64,000 bases of DNA, taken from Micromonospora nigra (GTDB lineage: Bacteria > Actinomycetota > Actinomycetes > Mycobacteriales > Micromonosporaceae). The stretch covers positions 2,465,501 to 2,529,500 of the forward strand of contig NZ_FMHT01000003.1 in assembly GCF_900091585.1 (NCBI RefSeq), given 5' to 3'. Shown here in pieces: positions 44,179 to 53,695 of this stretch. The position numbers were made by a program, and so were the translations under genes. Each line of letters opens with the position of its first letter. The first letter of the stretch is position 1. Under the pieces are notes generated by a model. It was not told the origin of the DNA and made no database searches. It saw nothing but the letters and a program-made list of their open reading frames with translations.

Positions 44179-44888
44179 GCCGCGCGGCGGAGCGGACGGG
44201 GCCGGGTCGGCAGCGTTCCGGCGCGGACGCGCCGACGTCGGCCGGTGATCCGGTGTCGGCCGCCTGGGTCGACTACCTGGCCGCCGCCCGCCAGCTCGAC
44301 GGGATACGCCGGGAGGCGGCGATCGCCGCGGGTGAGCAGGCCAGGACGGTGCAGGCGGCCCGGGAGGAACTGGCGGCGGTACGCACCCGGCTCGCACCTC
44401 AGGAGGGCAGGCTGCGGGAGTTGGACGTACCGCCGGTGTCGTTGGCCCCGTCGCCGCCGGAGTTGCAGGAGGCGGCCCGGTTGACCGCGGGCGGGCCGGC
44501 GGCGGTGCTGGCGGCGCTGCGGGAGGCACGGGTTCGGGCGGAGGCGGCGGAGGCCGCGCTGTCGGCGGGCGGTCTGCTGCGCCCGGGTGGTTGGCCTGCG
44601 CCGCTGCGGAACCTGCTGGTGTACGGGCCGTTGGCGGTGCTCGTTCCCCTGCTTCAGGTGCTGGTGCTGGCGGTCACGGGCCCGGGGGCGGTCACGGTGG
44701 CCGCACTGGTGTGCGGGCTGCCCATGCCGGCGGTGGCGTTCGCGGCGGGCTGGTTGGGGGTGTGGCGGCTGTTCGGCTCCGATCCCGCGGTGCCGGTGGA
44801 CCGCACGGCGCGGCTGGGTGCCCTGGTCTGTCTGCTTCCGGCACTCGCGGCCACCACGGTCCTCCTGCTGGCCCTCCTGGCCGCCTGA
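44175..44888 (+). CDS. coiled-coil membrane protein, partner of the FtsK-like gene
   Basis: The 237-residue protein has a hydrophilic N-terminal half with a coiled coil (about 45-85, 'AGEQARTVQAAREELAAVRTRL') and further helices to about 130. Three hydrophobic segments (about 148-170, 175-195 and 212-237) place the C-terminal half in the membrane. GTG 44175 overlaps the stop of the FtsK-like gene (GTGA), so the two are made together. It could anchor that protein to the membrane. No family is recognised. Confidence 0.65.
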   Translation: MSRAAERTGPGRQRSGADAPTSAGDPVSAAWVDYLAAARQLDGIRREAAIAAGEQARTVQAAREELAAVRTRLAPQEGRLRELDVPPVSLAPSPPELQEAARLTAGGPAAVLAALREARVRAEAAEAALSAGGLLRPGGWPAPLRNLLVYGPLAVLVPLLQVLVLAVTGPGAVTVAALVCGLPMPAVAFAAGWLGVWRLFGSDPAVPVDRTARLGALVCLLPALAATTVLLLALLAA

Positions 44889-44890
44889 CG

Positions 44891-44942
44891 CCCCGCTGAC
44901 GGCTGCGCGGGGCCCCGGCCGCCGCCCCCACCGTCAGCGGGG
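44891..44942. terminator. bidirectional terminator between the cluster and folE
   Basis: Perfect 12-bp inverted repeat (CCCCGCTGACGG and complement) with a 28-base loop. It starts two bases after the stop of the coiled-coil gene and runs into the last codons of convergent folE. Confidence 0.6.
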
Positions 44943-45560
44943 GATGATGAGGGCCATCGCCTCCGCGCGCGACTTGGCGTCGTGCTTGAGGGTGCCGCGT
45001 ACCGCCGAGGTGATGGTCTTGGCCCCGGACTTCTGGATGCCGCGCATCGCCATGCACATGTGCTCGCAGTCCAGCACCACCACGACTCCGCGCGGGGCCA
45101 GGCGGTCCATCAGCAGGTCGGCGATCTGCGAGGTGAGTCGTTCCTGCACCTGCGGCCGACGGGCGAAGACCTCCACCAGGCGGGCCAGCTTCGACAGGCC
45201 GGTGATCCGGCCGTCGGGCCCGGGGATGTAGCCGATGTGTGCGGTGCCCCGGAACGGCAGCAGGTGGTGTTCGCAGAGGCTCATCACGTCGATGTCCCGC
45301 ACGAGCACCAGTTCCTCGTGGTTGGCCTCGAAGGTGGTGGTGAGCACCTGGGCCGGGTCGACCCGGAGACCGGCGAAGAGTTCGGCGTACGCGCGGGCGA
45401 CCCGGGCGGGGGTCTGCCGGAGTCCGTCCCGGTCCGGGTCCTCGCCGACGGCGATGAGGATCTCGCGTACCGCCTTCTCGATCCGGCCGAGGTCCATCGT
45501 GTCCTCGACCGGGCGGCCGGTGAGCCGACCGCTGATCAGCCGGGCGGCGACATAGTCCAT
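44934..45560 (-). CDS. folE: GTP cyclohydrolase I
   Basis: FolE converts GTP to dihydroneopterin triphosphate, the entry to folate synthesis. The 208-residue protein has the zinc-binding '[10 protein letters not shown]' (Cys and His ligands), '[34 protein letters not shown]' and '[22 protein letters not shown]' with the last Cys ligand. ATG 45560 is used; an internal Met at 'MDLGRIEK' would be shorter. It lies 75 bases downstream of ftsH on the same strand. folP, folB and folK, usually next in line, are beyond the type IV-like cluster. Confidence 0.96.
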   Translation of the reverse strand: MDYVAARLISGRLTGRPVEDTMDLGRIEKAVREILIAVGEDPDRDGLRQTPARVARAYAELFAGLRVDPAQVLTTTFEANHEELVLVRDIDVMSLCEHHLLPFRGTAHIGYIPGPDGRITGLSKLARLVEVFARRPQVQERLTSQIADLLMDRLAPRGVVVVLDCEHMCMAMRGIQKSGAKTITSAVRGTLKHDAKSRAEAMALIIPR

Positions 45561-45634
45561 CGTGTCGTCGCTGTCGGGTTCGGTGGCGGAGGCGGCCAGC
45601 CCCCGGTGAGGGCTGGCCGCCGTGTCGTCGCTGC

Positions 45635-47644
45635 TCAGTGCGTACCGTCCGAGTTGTTCGAGGAGGCGCTGCCGACGGATGCGCCGTCGGCCTGGGCCTG
45701 CGCCTTCAGTGCGTCCTTCTCGGCGGGGGTGAGCACGGGCGGCTCGGTGGACGGCTGCCGCTTGCCGAAGCCGTTGTACGGGGCCATCGGCGGCCGCTTG
45801 GCCACCCGCGCGCAGATCCGGGCCATGTCGGCGGTGGAGAGGGTCTCCTTCTCCATCAGCTCCAGCACGATGTTGTCCAGGACGTCCCGGTACTCGACCA
45901 GGATCTCCCATGCCTCGTCGTGGGCCAGCTCGATCAGCGCCCGCATCTCGCCGTCGATCTCGGCGGCGACGACGTCGGAGTAGTCCCGCTCGTGGCCCAT
46001 GTTGCGGCCGAGGAACGGCTCGTCACCGCTGGTGCCGTACTTGATCGCGCCGAGCTTGGAACTCATGCCGTACTGGGTGATCATCGCGCGGGCCAGTTGG
46101 GTGGCCTTCTCGATGTCGTTGCCGGCACCCGTGGTGGGCTCGTGGAAGACGAGTTCCTCGGCGGCCCGGCCGCCCAGCGCGTACGCCAGGGTGTCGACCA
46201 TCTCGGCGCGCGTCTGGGTGTACTTGTCCTCCGTGGGCAGCACCAGGGTGTGGCCCAGCGAGCGACCCCGGGACAGGATCGTCACCTTGTGCACCGGCGC
46301 GGCGTGCGGCAGCGCCCAGGCGACCAGCGCGTGCCCACCCTCGTGGTACGCGGTGATCTTCTTCTCCTGGTCGCTCATCACCCGGGTGCGGCGCTGCGGA
46401 CCGGCGATCACCCGGTCGATCGACTCCTCCAGGGAGTCGTTGGTGATCGCCCGCTGGTCCTTGCGGGCGGTGAGCAGGGCGGCCTCGTTGATGACGTTGG
46501 CCAGGTCGGCGCCGCTGAAGCCCGGGGTACGCCGCGCCACCGAGTCGAGGTCGACGTCGGGGGTGAACGGCTTGCCCTTGGCGTGCACCCGCAGGATGGC
46601 CTTGCGGCCCTCCATGTCGGGGGCGTCGACCGGGATCTGCCGGTCGAACCGGCCCGGGCGCAGCAGCGCCGGGTCGAGGATGTCCGGCCGGTTGGTGGCG
46701 GCGATGAGGATGACGCCGCCCTTGACGTCGAAGCCGTCCATCTCGACGAGGAGCTGGTTGAGGGTCTGCTCGCGCTCGTCGTGGCCGCCGCCCATGCCGG
46801 CGCCGCGGTGACGGCCGACCGCGTCGATCTCGTCGACGAAGACGATCGCCGGCGCGTTGGCCTTGGCCTGCTCGAACAGGTCCCGGACCCGGCTGGCGCC
46901 GACACCGACGAACATCTCGACGAAGTCGGAGCCGGAGATCGAGTAGAACGGCACTCCCGCCTCACCGGCGACCGCGCGGGCCAGCAGCGTCTTACCGGTG
47001 CCGGGCGGGCCGAAGAGCAGCACGCCCTTCGGGATCTTCGCGCCGAGCGCCTGGTATTTCGCCGGGTTCTGCAGGAAGTCCTTGATCTCGTGCAGTTCCT
47101 CGACGGCCTCCTCGGCCCCGGCCACGTCCGCGAACGTGGTCTTCGGGGTGTCCTTGGTGATCATCTTGGCCTTGGACTTGCCGAAGTTGAGCACCCGGGA
47201 GCCGCCGCCCTGCATCTGCGACATGAAGAACAGCAGCAGGAGCACCAGCAGCACGATGGGGAGCAGGTTGACCAGCAGGCTGACCCAGATGCTGTCGGAC
47301 GACACCTCGACGTCGGCCGGACCGGTGATCCGGTTGTTCGCCTTGGCCTCGAGGATCTCGTTCCAGACCTCGTCGCCGACCTCGTAGGGGAACTGTGCCT
47401 CGATCCGGTCGGTGGTGGTGTCCCCGAACTCGGCTTCCTCGGCCAGGTCGAGCCGGATCGTCTGTTCCTTGTCCTGGAAGACGACCTTGTCGATCTTGCT
47501 CGTATTCAACTGGTCGAGCGCAACGGACGTGTCCACCCGATGGTAGCTGGGACCGGAGGTGAACACCTGACTGAGCACGACGGCGCCGAGGATGACCAGG
47601 ATGACCCAGAACACCGGTCGGCGGAAGAAACGCGTACGTTCCAT
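45635..47644 (-). CDS. ftsH: ATP-dependent zinc metalloprotease FtsH
   Basis: FtsH degrades misassembled membrane proteins and some cytosolic regulators. The 669-residue protein has two transmembrane helices (about 12-28 and 122-142) flanking an extracytoplasmic domain, and the AAA+ module with Walker A GPPGTGKT and Walker B '[11 protein letters not shown]'. The second region of homology '[20 protein letters not shown]' and the peptidase site 'HEGGH' follow. The C-terminal tail is Ala/Gln/Ser-rich. ATG 47644 has no evident ribosome-binding site. A 355-base gene-free region lies upstream. Confidence 0.98.
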   Translation of the reverse strand: MERTRFFRRPVFWVILVILGAVVLSQVFTSGPSYHRVDTSVALDQLNTSKIDKVVFQDKEQTIRLDLAEEAEFGDTTTDRIEAQFPYEVGDEVWNEILEAKANNRITGPADVEVSSDSIWVSLLVNLLPIVLLVLLLLFFMSQMQGGGSRVLNFGKSKAKMITKDTPKTTFADVAGAEEAVEELHEIKDFLQNPAKYQALGAKIPKGVLLFGPPGTGKTLLARAVAGEAGVPFYSISGSDFVEMFVGVGASRVRDLFEQAKANAPAIVFVDEIDAVGRHRGAGMGGGHDEREQTLNQLLVEMDGFDVKGGVILIAATNRPDILDPALLRPGRFDRQIPVDAPDMEGRKAILRVHAKGKPFTPDVDLDSVARRTPGFSGADLANVINEAALLTARKDQRAITNDSLEESIDRVIAGPQRRTRVMSDQEKKITAYHEGGHALVAWALPHAAPVHKVTILSRGRSLGHTLVLPTEDKYTQTRAEMVDTLAYALGGRAAEELVFHEPTTGAGNDIEKATQLARAMITQYGMSSKLGAIKYGTSGDEPFLGRNMGHERDYSDVVAAEIDGEMRALIELAHDEAWEILVEYRDVLDNIVLELMEKETLSTADMARICARVAKRPPMAPYNGFGKRQPSTEPPVLTPAEKDALKAQAQADGASVGSASSNNSDGTH

Positions 47645-47999
47645 GCTGTTGTCGAGCGCCGAGACGCCCGCATCCTCCTGATCGACGTCCTGACCGACTG
47701 TGGGTGTCGCCGCCTGCGGCGGCGGCCGGGGCCGCCGTGCGGGCCGGCCTCGACCCCGAGGTGCGAAACCGCCGCACCACGGTCATTCGACGGTACACCG
47801 TATGGGGAAGAAGTGAGCTGGCGAGGCCAGCACTTACGCGTACGGCGAACCGGCCGGCAGCCGGCGTGACGCGGCGGGGGTGCCACGTCACCGCCACTAA
47901 GCTAACCCGCAGAGCTGAGAGCCCGCTGAACGTCGGCTCGACGGACACCGCCAGGTGGGCCGGAACGGGACCCGGTGTCAGTGGGCCGGCCGGTGGTGT
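47645..47999. other. gene-free region between hpt and ftsH
   Basis: About 355 bases without a credible gene. On the minus strand TACCGT and TACGGT lie close together near 47790-47810 and TAGCTT at 47899-47904, all possible -10 boxes for ftsH. A 7-bp hairpin CGCCGCC-TGC-GGCGGCG is at 47708-47724. No ribosome-binding site is seen directly before ftsH. Confidence 0.4.
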
Positions 48000-48575
48000 T
48001 CAGGAGCGGGCGTAGACCTCCGGCTTGAGCACCCCGACGTAGGGCAGCTCGCGGTAGCGCTCGCCGAAGTCGAGCCCGTAGCCGACCACGAACTCGGTGG
48101 GGATGTCGAAGCCGACGTACTTCACCGGCACCGGCACCTTGACCGCGTCGGGCTTGCGGAACAGGGCGACGACCTCGACGCTGGCGGCCGACCGCGACTC
48201 CAGGTAGCGCAGCAGCCAGGACAGGGTCAGACCGGAGTCGACGATGTCCTCGACGACGACCACGTGCCGGCCGGCGATGTCGCGGTCGAGGTCCTTGAGG
48301 ATGCGCACCACGCCGGACGAGGTGGTGCCCTGGCCGTACGAGGAGATGGCCATGAAGTCCAGCTCGGCGGGCGGACCCTGGCGGCCGAGCGCGCGGGAGA
48401 AGTCGGCCATGAACATGACCGCCCCCTTGAGCACGCAGACGAGCAGGAGCCCGTCCTGGACGTGCGCGTAGTCCGCCGACACCTGCTTGGCCAGTTCCGC
48501 GGTCTTCTCGCGGATCTGCGCCTCCGAGATGATCACGTGGTCGATGTCGGCGTCGTACCAGGAGCCGTCTGCCAT
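48000..48575 (-). CDS. hpt: hypoxanthine phosphoribosyltransferase
   Basis: Hpt salvages hypoxanthine (and guanine) with PRPP. The 191-residue type I phosphoribosyltransferase has '[21 protein letters not shown]', the flexible loop '[16 protein letters not shown]', the PRPP-binding motif '[18 protein letters not shown]' and '[25 protein letters not shown]'. AGGAG lies two bases before ATG 48575, rather close. In related genomes tilS precedes it directly; here three genes intervene. Confidence 0.96.
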   Translation of the reverse strand: MADGSWYDADIDHVIISEAQIREKTAELAKQVSADYAHVQDGLLLVCVLKGAVMFMADFSRALGRQGPPAELDFMAISSYGQGTTSSGVVRILKDLDRDIAGRHVVVVEDIVDSGLTLSWLLRYLESRSAASVEVVALFRKPDAVKVPVPVKYVGFDIPTEFVVGYGLDFGERYRELPYVGVLKPEVYARS

Positions 48576-48610
48576 GACTCCTAGCCTGCCGTACGCCGTC
48601 GGCCTCCCGT

Positions 48611-48645
48611 CGGCGGGGCCGCCCCTTTCCGGGGCGGCCCCGCCG
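48611..48645 (-). terminator. strong terminator between the 48-residue ORF and hpt
   Basis: Perfect 15-bp stem (CGGCGGGGCCGCCCC and complement) with loop TTTCC. On the minus strand it follows the small gene and would stop read-through into hpt, implying that hpt has its own promoter downstream. Confidence 0.85.
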
Positions 48646-48666
48646 GGGATTTCCGGCCGAAAGGAG

Positions 48667-48813
48667 TCAATTGCCGCAGCACGTCCGCGATGTCCAGCGT
48701 CGACCGCCGTCGGTCGGCTTCCAGTCGGCCGAGTCCCGGCTGTCGACGGTGATCCCGGCGGCCGACAGCACGGCCAGCAGGACGAGAAAGAGCAGGAACA
48801 ACAGGATCTCCAT
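48667..48813 (-). CDS. 48-residue single-pass membrane protein
   Basis: The peptide starts with a hydrophobic helix ('[20 protein letters not shown]') and continues with a polar tail ('[18 protein letters not shown]') ending in two cysteines. Short proteins with a helix followed by an '..DSRD.ADW.PT..GRR' tail occur in other actinobacteria (from memory), which argues that it is real. There is no obvious ribosome-binding site. It diverges from the AraC-type gene and is followed by a strong terminator. Function unknown. Confidence 0.55.
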   Translation of the reverse strand: MEILLFLLFLVLLAVLSAAGITVDSRDSADWKPTDGGRRWTSRTCCGN

Positions 48814-48951
48814 GGCGGCGCTCGCTTTCGCGTGGATTCGGGTGGTTCTCGCCGCCGGTGCGCACCGGACCAACCCAGTCTGCGGCTGTCCCGGACCGCC
48901 GGACAGTGGCAGGGATGCCATCACCCCTCGATTTCCTGCCACCTGTCGGGT

Positions 48952-48957
48952 TACCCT
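48952..48957 (+). promoter_or_regulatory. -10 box for leaderless AraC-type regulator transcript
   Basis: TACCCT ends exactly six bases before ATG 48964. Confidence 0.45.
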
Positions 48958-48963
48958 CGTCAC

Positions 48964-49929
48964 ATGCTCCGATCGGTCGCGGTGGTGGTGATGGACGGGG
49001 TCGCCACCTTCGAGTTGGGCGTGCTCGCCGAGGTCTTCGGCACCGACCGCACCGACGACGGCTTTCCCGGCTACCACTTCCAGGTGTGCGGGCCCGAGCG
49101 GGCCGCCGTGCGTACCTCGTCGGGGTTCGACCTCGTCCCCCACGCCGACCTCGGGCCGGTCGCGGAGGCCGACCTGGTCGCCGTGCCCGCGCACGCCACC
49201 GGCACCACCGCGCCGCCGGCGGTCCTCGACGCGCTGCGCCACGCCGCCGAGCGGGGCGCCTACCTGTTCAGCGTCTGCTCGGGCGCGTTCACCCTCGGTG
49301 CGGCCGGGCTGCTCGACGGCCGCGAGTGCACCACCCACTGGCGGCACGTCGACGACCTGCAACGCCGCCACCCGAGCGCCCGGGTCCGGTGCAACTCGCT
49401 GTACGTGCAGGACGGCCGGTTGATCACCAGCGCGGGCACGGCCGCCGGCATCGACGCCTGCCTGCACCTGGTTCGTCAGGAGCACGGCTCCGCCACGGCC
49501 ACCCGGCTCGCCCGACGGATGGTCGTGCCCCCGCACCGCGACGGCGGGCAGGCCCAGTACGTCGAGGCGCCGATCCCCCGGACCCCGCAGGCCCCCACCC
49601 TGGAGCCGGTGCTCAACTGGCTGATGGGCCACCTGGACCGGCCGGTGACAGTCGACGAACTGGCCTCGCAGGCGGGCATGGCACCGCGCACCTTCGCCCG
49701 CCGGTTCCGCGCCGAGACCGGCACCACCCCGCACGACTGGCTGACCAACCAGCGGGTGCTGCTGGCCCGGCGGCTGCTGGAGGACACCACGTTGACCGTT
49801 GAGGCGGTGGCCGACCGGGCCGGGTTCGGCGACGCCGCCGCCCTGCGGCACCACTTCGCCCGGCGGCTCGGTGCCACCCCGCACGGCTACCGGGCCACCT
49901 TCCGGGACCGGATGACCGTGCCGGCCTGA
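48964..49929 (+). CDS. GATase1-like AraC-family transcriptional regulator (FtrA-like)
   Basis: The 321-residue protein joins an N-terminal DJ-1/PfpI-type domain to a C-terminal AraC DNA-binding domain. The nucleophile elbow is at 'YLFSVCSGAFTLGAAGLL' (Cys about 102). The C-terminal domain has two helix-turn-helix motifs ('VDELASQAGMAPRTFARRFRAETGTTPHDWL' and 'VEAVADRAGFGDAAALRHHFARRLGATPHGYR'). Proteins of this class usually respond to small metabolites and activate neighbouring genes. The gene is leaderless by its -10 spacing. The convergent neighbour 12 bases away is the gamma-glutamyltransferase gene, a possible target. Confidence 0.92.
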   Translation: MLRSVAVVVMDGVATFELGVLAEVFGTDRTDDGFPGYHFQVCGPERAAVRTSSGFDLVPHADLGPVAEADLVAVPAHATGTTAPPAVLDALRHAAERGAYLFSVCSGAFTLGAAGLLDGRECTTHWRHVDDLQRRHPSARVRCNSLYVQDGRLITSAGTAAGIDACLHLVRQEHGSATATRLARRMVVPPHRDGGQAQYVEAPIPRTPQAPTLEPVLNWLMGHLDRPVTVDELASQAGMAPRTFARRFRAETGTTPHDWLTNQRVLLARRLLEDTTLTVEAVADRAGFGDAAALRHHFARRLGATPHGYRATFRDRMTVPA

Positions 49930-49941
49930 CCCGCCCGCCCG

Positions 49942-51570
49942 TCACCAGCCCAGCGCCGCCCCGTCGACCCGCGACTCGGTGCCGGCCACGTACCCGCCGC
50001 CGGGCCGGCGCCAGATCGCCTGCCCGTACCCGAAGACCGACGGCTCGGGCGCGACGGCGACCTCGTGGCCCCGGGCCCGCAGCCCCGCGACCGTCGCCCG
50101 GTCCAGCGTCTCCTCGACCAGCACCGTGCGCCCGGCGTGCCAGTACCAGCGGGGCGCGTCCAGGGCGGCCTGCGGGTCCAGCCCACCGTCGAGGGTCGCG
50201 GAGACGAGCTGCACGTGCCCCTGCGGCTGCATGTGCCCGCCCATCACGCCGAACGGCCCGACCGGTGCCCCGCCCCTGGTCAGGAAGCCCGGGATGATCG
50301 TGTGGAACGGACGTTTGGCCGGACCGACCACGTTCGGGTGGGCCGGGTCGAGGCGGAAGCCCAGCCCCCGGTTCTGCAACGCGAAGCCGTGCCCGGGGAG
50401 CACCACGTGCGAGCCGAACGTCAGGTACGTCGACTGGATGAGACTGACCATCATGCCGCCCGGGTCGGCGGTGCACAGGTACACCGTGCCGCCCCGCTCC
50501 GGGTCCCCGGCCACCGGGTCGCCCGCCCGGTCGCCCACCAGCGCCCGGCGGGCCGCCAGGTACTCCGGTGCGAGCAGCGCGGCCGTCGGCACCCCGGCCA
50601 GGTCCGGATCGGCGACGTGGGCGTGCGCGTCGGCGAAACCGAGCTTGACCGCCTCGACCTGCCGGTGCAGCCGCTCGGCCGGGTCCGCGCCGGCCAGGTC
50701 GAGGCCGTCCAGCACGCCCAGCGCGAGCAGCGCGGCGAGGCCCTGCCCGTTGGGCGGCAACTCCCAGACCTCGTGCCCCCGGTACGGCACGCGGATCGGG
50801 TCCACCCAGGTCGAGGTGTGCCGGGCCAGATCATCGGCGGTGAGCAGGCCACCGGTGCGGGCGGCGTACGCGGCCAGCGCCTGCGCGGTCCGTCCCCGGT
50901 AGAAATCCTCGGCCCCGCTGTCGGCGATCCGCCGCAGCGTGCGGGCGGCGTCCGGGTTGCGCCACCGCTCGCCGGCCCGGGGCGCCCGGCCACCCGGCGC
51001 GAAGACCCGGCCGAACTCCGCGTACTCGTCGCCCACCAGGCCGGCGTGCCCGGCGACGGCCCGCGCCCAGGTCGCGGCCGTACCGGCGGACACCGGATGA
51101 CCGTGCTCGGCGTAGCCGACGGCGTCGGCGAGCAGGTCGGCGAACGGCAGGGAGCCGAACCGGTCGTGCAGGTCCCGCCAGCCGGCCGGGGCACCGGGCA
51201 CCGTCACCGGCAGCCAACCCCGGGCCGGCATCGTCGGCCCCACCGACTGGGCGCCGCCGAGCGCGTCGACCGGGGTCGCACCCCGCCCGCCGGTCGCCGC
51301 GAGCACCCGCTCCCGGCTCAGCGCCGCCGGGGACCGGCCGGAGGCGTTCAGGCCGTGCAGCCGCTCGCCGTCCCAGACCAGCGCGAACAGGTCACCGCCG
51401 ATGTCGTTGGAGGGTGGCTGCACCACCGTCAGGGTGGTGGCGGCGGCCAGCGCCGCGTCGACGGCGTTGCCGCCGCGCCGCAGCACGTCCAGACCGGCCG
51501 CCGCCGCCAGCGGGTGGCTCGTCGCCACCGCGCCGTGCGCGGCGAAGAGAGGCTTTCGGGGGTACGCCAT
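49942..51570 (-). CDS. gamma-glutamyltransferase family protein
   Basis: The 542-residue Ntn hydrolase homologue has 'ATSHPLAAAAGLDVLRRGGNAVDAALAAATTLTVVQPPSNDIGGDLFAL' at the N-terminus (pattern spanning about residues 16-64) and the self-processing Thr in 'ERGGTVYLCTADPGGMMVSLIQS' (about 369-391). The small subunit contains 'PQGHVQLVSATLDGGLDPQAALDAPRWY'. It is probably a cytoplasmic-type member, since no signal peptide is visible; classical GGTs are secreted. The substrate could be glutathione-like or another gamma-glutamyl or acyl amide. TAGACA lies six bases before ATG 51570. Confidence 0.9.
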   Translation of the reverse strand: MAYPRKPLFAAHGAVATSHPLAAAAGLDVLRRGGNAVDAALAAATTLTVVQPPSNDIGGDLFALVWDGERLHGLNASGRSPAALSRERVLAATGGRGATPVDALGGAQSVGPTMPARGWLPVTVPGAPAGWRDLHDRFGSLPFADLLADAVGYAEHGHPVSAGTAATWARAVAGHAGLVGDEYAEFGRVFAPGGRAPRAGERWRNPDAARTLRRIADSGAEDFYRGRTAQALAAYAARTGGLLTADDLARHTSTWVDPIRVPYRGHEVWELPPNGQGLAALLALGVLDGLDLAGADPAERLHRQVEAVKLGFADAHAHVADPDLAGVPTAALLAPEYLAARRALVGDRAGDPVAGDPERGGTVYLCTADPGGMMVSLIQSTYLTFGSHVVLPGHGFALQNRGLGFRLDPAHPNVVGPAKRPFHTIIPGFLTRGGAPVGPFGVMGGHMQPQGHVQLVSATLDGGLDPQAALDAPRWYWHAGRTVLVEETLDRATVAGLRARGHEVAVAPEPSVFGYGQAIWRRPGGGYVAGTESRVDGAALGW

Positions 51571-51623
51571 CCGACATGTCTACCGCCTCCGGCGGCTCCC
51601 GCACCGGTTCGGGTGGCCGAGGA

Positions 51624-52613
51624 TCAGCAGCCGACCGCCACGAGCCGCCCCGCGCGGCGGACCACGCGCAGCCCGCCGGGAAGGTACGCCGCGCCCTGCC
51701 CACGCCACTCGGTGACCAGCGCGTCGAGGGCCGCGACGTGCCGGTGGGACAGGGCGGCGGGCGGCGCGCCGAGTTCCCGGGCCCAGCAGTGCAGCACCCG
51801 GCCACGCAGCGCGGACGGCAGACTGGTGAGCGCCTCGACCCGGAGCCCGCCCCCGGTGTGCCGCGCACCGCCCAGCGCCTCGCCGGCCAACTGGTCCAGC
51901 ACGGCGTTGTCCGCCGCGACCTGCCGCGCCGTCCTTGCCAGGTTGTCCACCACCCCCGGCCCGAGGGCCCTGACCAGCGTCGGCAGCACGTCGGCACGAA
52001 TCCGTGAGCGGGCGTACGACGGATCTCGGTTGTGCGGATCCTCCCAGGGTGCCAGGCCGAGCACCTCGCAGGCGCTGCGGGTCTGCTCCCGGCCGACACC
52101 CAGCAGTGGGCGCAGCAGGGGCACCCCGTCGGCGTCCCGCCGGGCCGGCATCCCGGCCAGCCCCCGCGGCCCGGCTCCCCGGGCCAGGGCGAGCAGCACC
52201 GTCTCCGCCTGGTCGTCGCGGGTGTGCCCGGTGAGCAGGGCCGCCGCCTCGTGCCGCCGGGCCGCCGCGACCAGAGCCTCGTAACGGGCCGCGCGGGCGG
52301 CAGCCTCCGGTCCCCCCGGACGGCCGGCGACCTCGACCCGGACGCACTCCACGGGGGCCAGGCCGATCCCCTCGGCCCACGCCGCCACGGCCGCCGCCCG
52401 CTCGGCCGAACCGCCCTGCAACCCGTGGTCGACCGTCACCAGGCCCGCTGACCGTCCGAGGCGGGGTGCGACAAAGGCGGTGGCGGCGGCCAGGGCGAGC
52501 GAGTCGGCCCCACCGGAGCAGGCGACCAGCACCGGACCACCGGCCGGCAGGCCCGTCAGGGCCCGGCGGACCGCCACCCGGATCGTGGCGACCGGTGGGG
52601 CGAGCGCGGGCAC
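51624..52613 (-). CDS. tilS: tRNA(Ile)-lysidine synthetase
   Basis: TilS modifies C34 of tRNA-Ile(CAU) to lysidine so that it reads AUA. The 329-residue protein has the PP-loop 'VACSGGADSLALAAA' (about 30-44), 'VDHGLQGGSAERAA', 'LTGHTRDDQAETVLLALARGAGPRGLAGM', and 'RSRIRADVLPTL'. It is shorter than the Escherichia coli enzyme because it lacks most of the C-terminal domains, as usual in actinobacteria. GTG 52613 lies eight bases after the stop of the DUF2342 protease gene. Confidence 0.95.
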   Translation of the reverse strand: MPALAPPVATIRVAVRRALTGLPAGGPVLVACSGGADSLALAAATAFVAPRLGRSAGLVTVDHGLQGGSAERAAAVAAWAEGIGLAPVECVRVEVAGRPGGPEAAARAARYEALVAAARRHEAAALLTGHTRDDQAETVLLALARGAGPRGLAGMPARRDADGVPLLRPLLGVGREQTRSACEVLGLAPWEDPHNRDPSYARSRIRADVLPTLVRALGPGVVDNLARTARQVAADNAVLDQLAGEALGGARHTGGGLRVEALTSLPSALRGRVLHCWARELGAPPAALSHRHVAALDALVTEWRGQGAAYLPGGLRVVRRAGRLVAVGC

Positions 52614-52621
52614 GAAGCCCG

Positions 52622-53689
52622 TCAGCCGGCGGTCGGCACGGGGCCGGCCGGCCCGTGCACCCGGGCAACCCAGGCGTCGGGGTCACCCAGCTCGGTCAGC
52701 CGGGGCAGGGTCAGCGGCGAGTCGAAGACCCGGTTGAAGCCGGCCATGCCGACCCGCTCGACGACGCCGTGGACGAACCTGCGCCCCTCGGCGTACTGAC
52801 GCATCTTCACGTCGACGCCGAGCAGCCGGCGGATGGCCTTCTCCAGCGGGTTCCCGGTCTCCCGACGCCGGTTGAACCCGGCCCGGATCCGGTCGACGCT
52901 CGGGATGACCTGCGGACCCACGCCGTCCATCACGAACTCGGCGTGCCCCTCCAGCAGGGTCATCAGCGCGGTCAGCCGGTCCAGGACGGCCCGCTGGGCC
53001 GGGGTCTGCACGATGTCCAGGACGCTCGACCGGCTCTCCGGGTCCCGCACCGCGTCGGCGAGGGTGGACACGCCCCGGCGGAGCCGCTCCACCAGGTGCT
53101 CGCCGCCCTGGGAGGCGTCCACGAACGCCTGCACCTCGCCGAGGAAGTACGCCCGCATCCAGGGCACGGCGGTGAACTGGGTGCGGTGGGTGACCTCGTG
53201 CAGGCAGACCCAGAGGCGGAAGTCCCGCGGATCGGCCTCCAACTTGCGTTCCACCTCGACGATGTTCGGCGCGACGAGCAGCAGCTGACCGGGGTCGGCG
53301 GAGAAGACCTCGTACTGGCCGAGCACCCGCCCGGACAGGTACGCCAGCACCGTGCCCGCCTGCACCCCGGTCACCCGCGACCCGATCGCCTCGGTCACCG
53401 CACCCGGCCGCTTGTCCTTCGTCAGCCGGCTGACCAGCGGGGTGATCACCGTACGCAGGCCGGCGATGTTGGTCACCGCCCAGTCCCGCCGGTCGACCAC
53501 CCGCACCGGCGGATGGGACACCTGGGAGGTCAGCCCCGTGTAGTCGGCGACGTGACCGGCCGCCTCGTCGGTCAACCGTCGCAGGTCGCCGACCACGTCG
53601 GTGGCCTCGGCGTACGTCACCTTCGGCCCCGACTTGCCCAGCGCCCCCGCGGTCGCGGCGGCCAGATCCCAGTCCACGAACTGCGCCAT
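52622..53689 (-). CDS. zinc-dependent metalloprotease-like protein (DUF2342/Zincin_2)
   Basis: The 355-residue protein has the HExxH motif 'CLHEVTHRTQF' (about residue 180), with a further Glu/His region 'LEGHAEFVMDGVG' about 70 residues later, the gluzincin-like pattern of Zincin_2. The family is also called coenzyme F420 biosynthesis-associated, from genome context; the real substrate is unknown. ATG 53689 is used because MAQFVDWDLA is the usual start and TACGGT ends exactly six bases upstream. A TTG at 53782 overlapping the dacB stop would add 31 low-complexity residues. dacB, this gene and tilS run in the order common to actinobacteria. Confidence 0.9.
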   Translation of the reverse strand: MAQFVDWDLAAATAGALGKSGPKVTYAEATDVVGDLRRLTDEAAGHVADYTGLTSQVSHPPVRVVDRRDWAVTNIAGLRTVITPLVSRLTKDKRPGAVTEAIGSRVTGVQAGTVLAYLSGRVLGQYEVFSADPGQLLLVAPNIVEVERKLEADPRDFRLWVCLHEVTHRTQFTAVPWMRAYFLGEVQAFVDASQGGEHLVERLRRGVSTLADAVRDPESRSSVLDIVQTPAQRAVLDRLTALMTLLEGHAEFVMDGVGPQVIPSVDRIRAGFNRRRETGNPLEKAIRRLLGVDVKMRQYAEGRRFVHGVVERVGMAGFNRVFDSPLTLPRLTELGDPDAWVARVHGPAGPVPTAG

Positions 53690-53695
53690 GGACCC

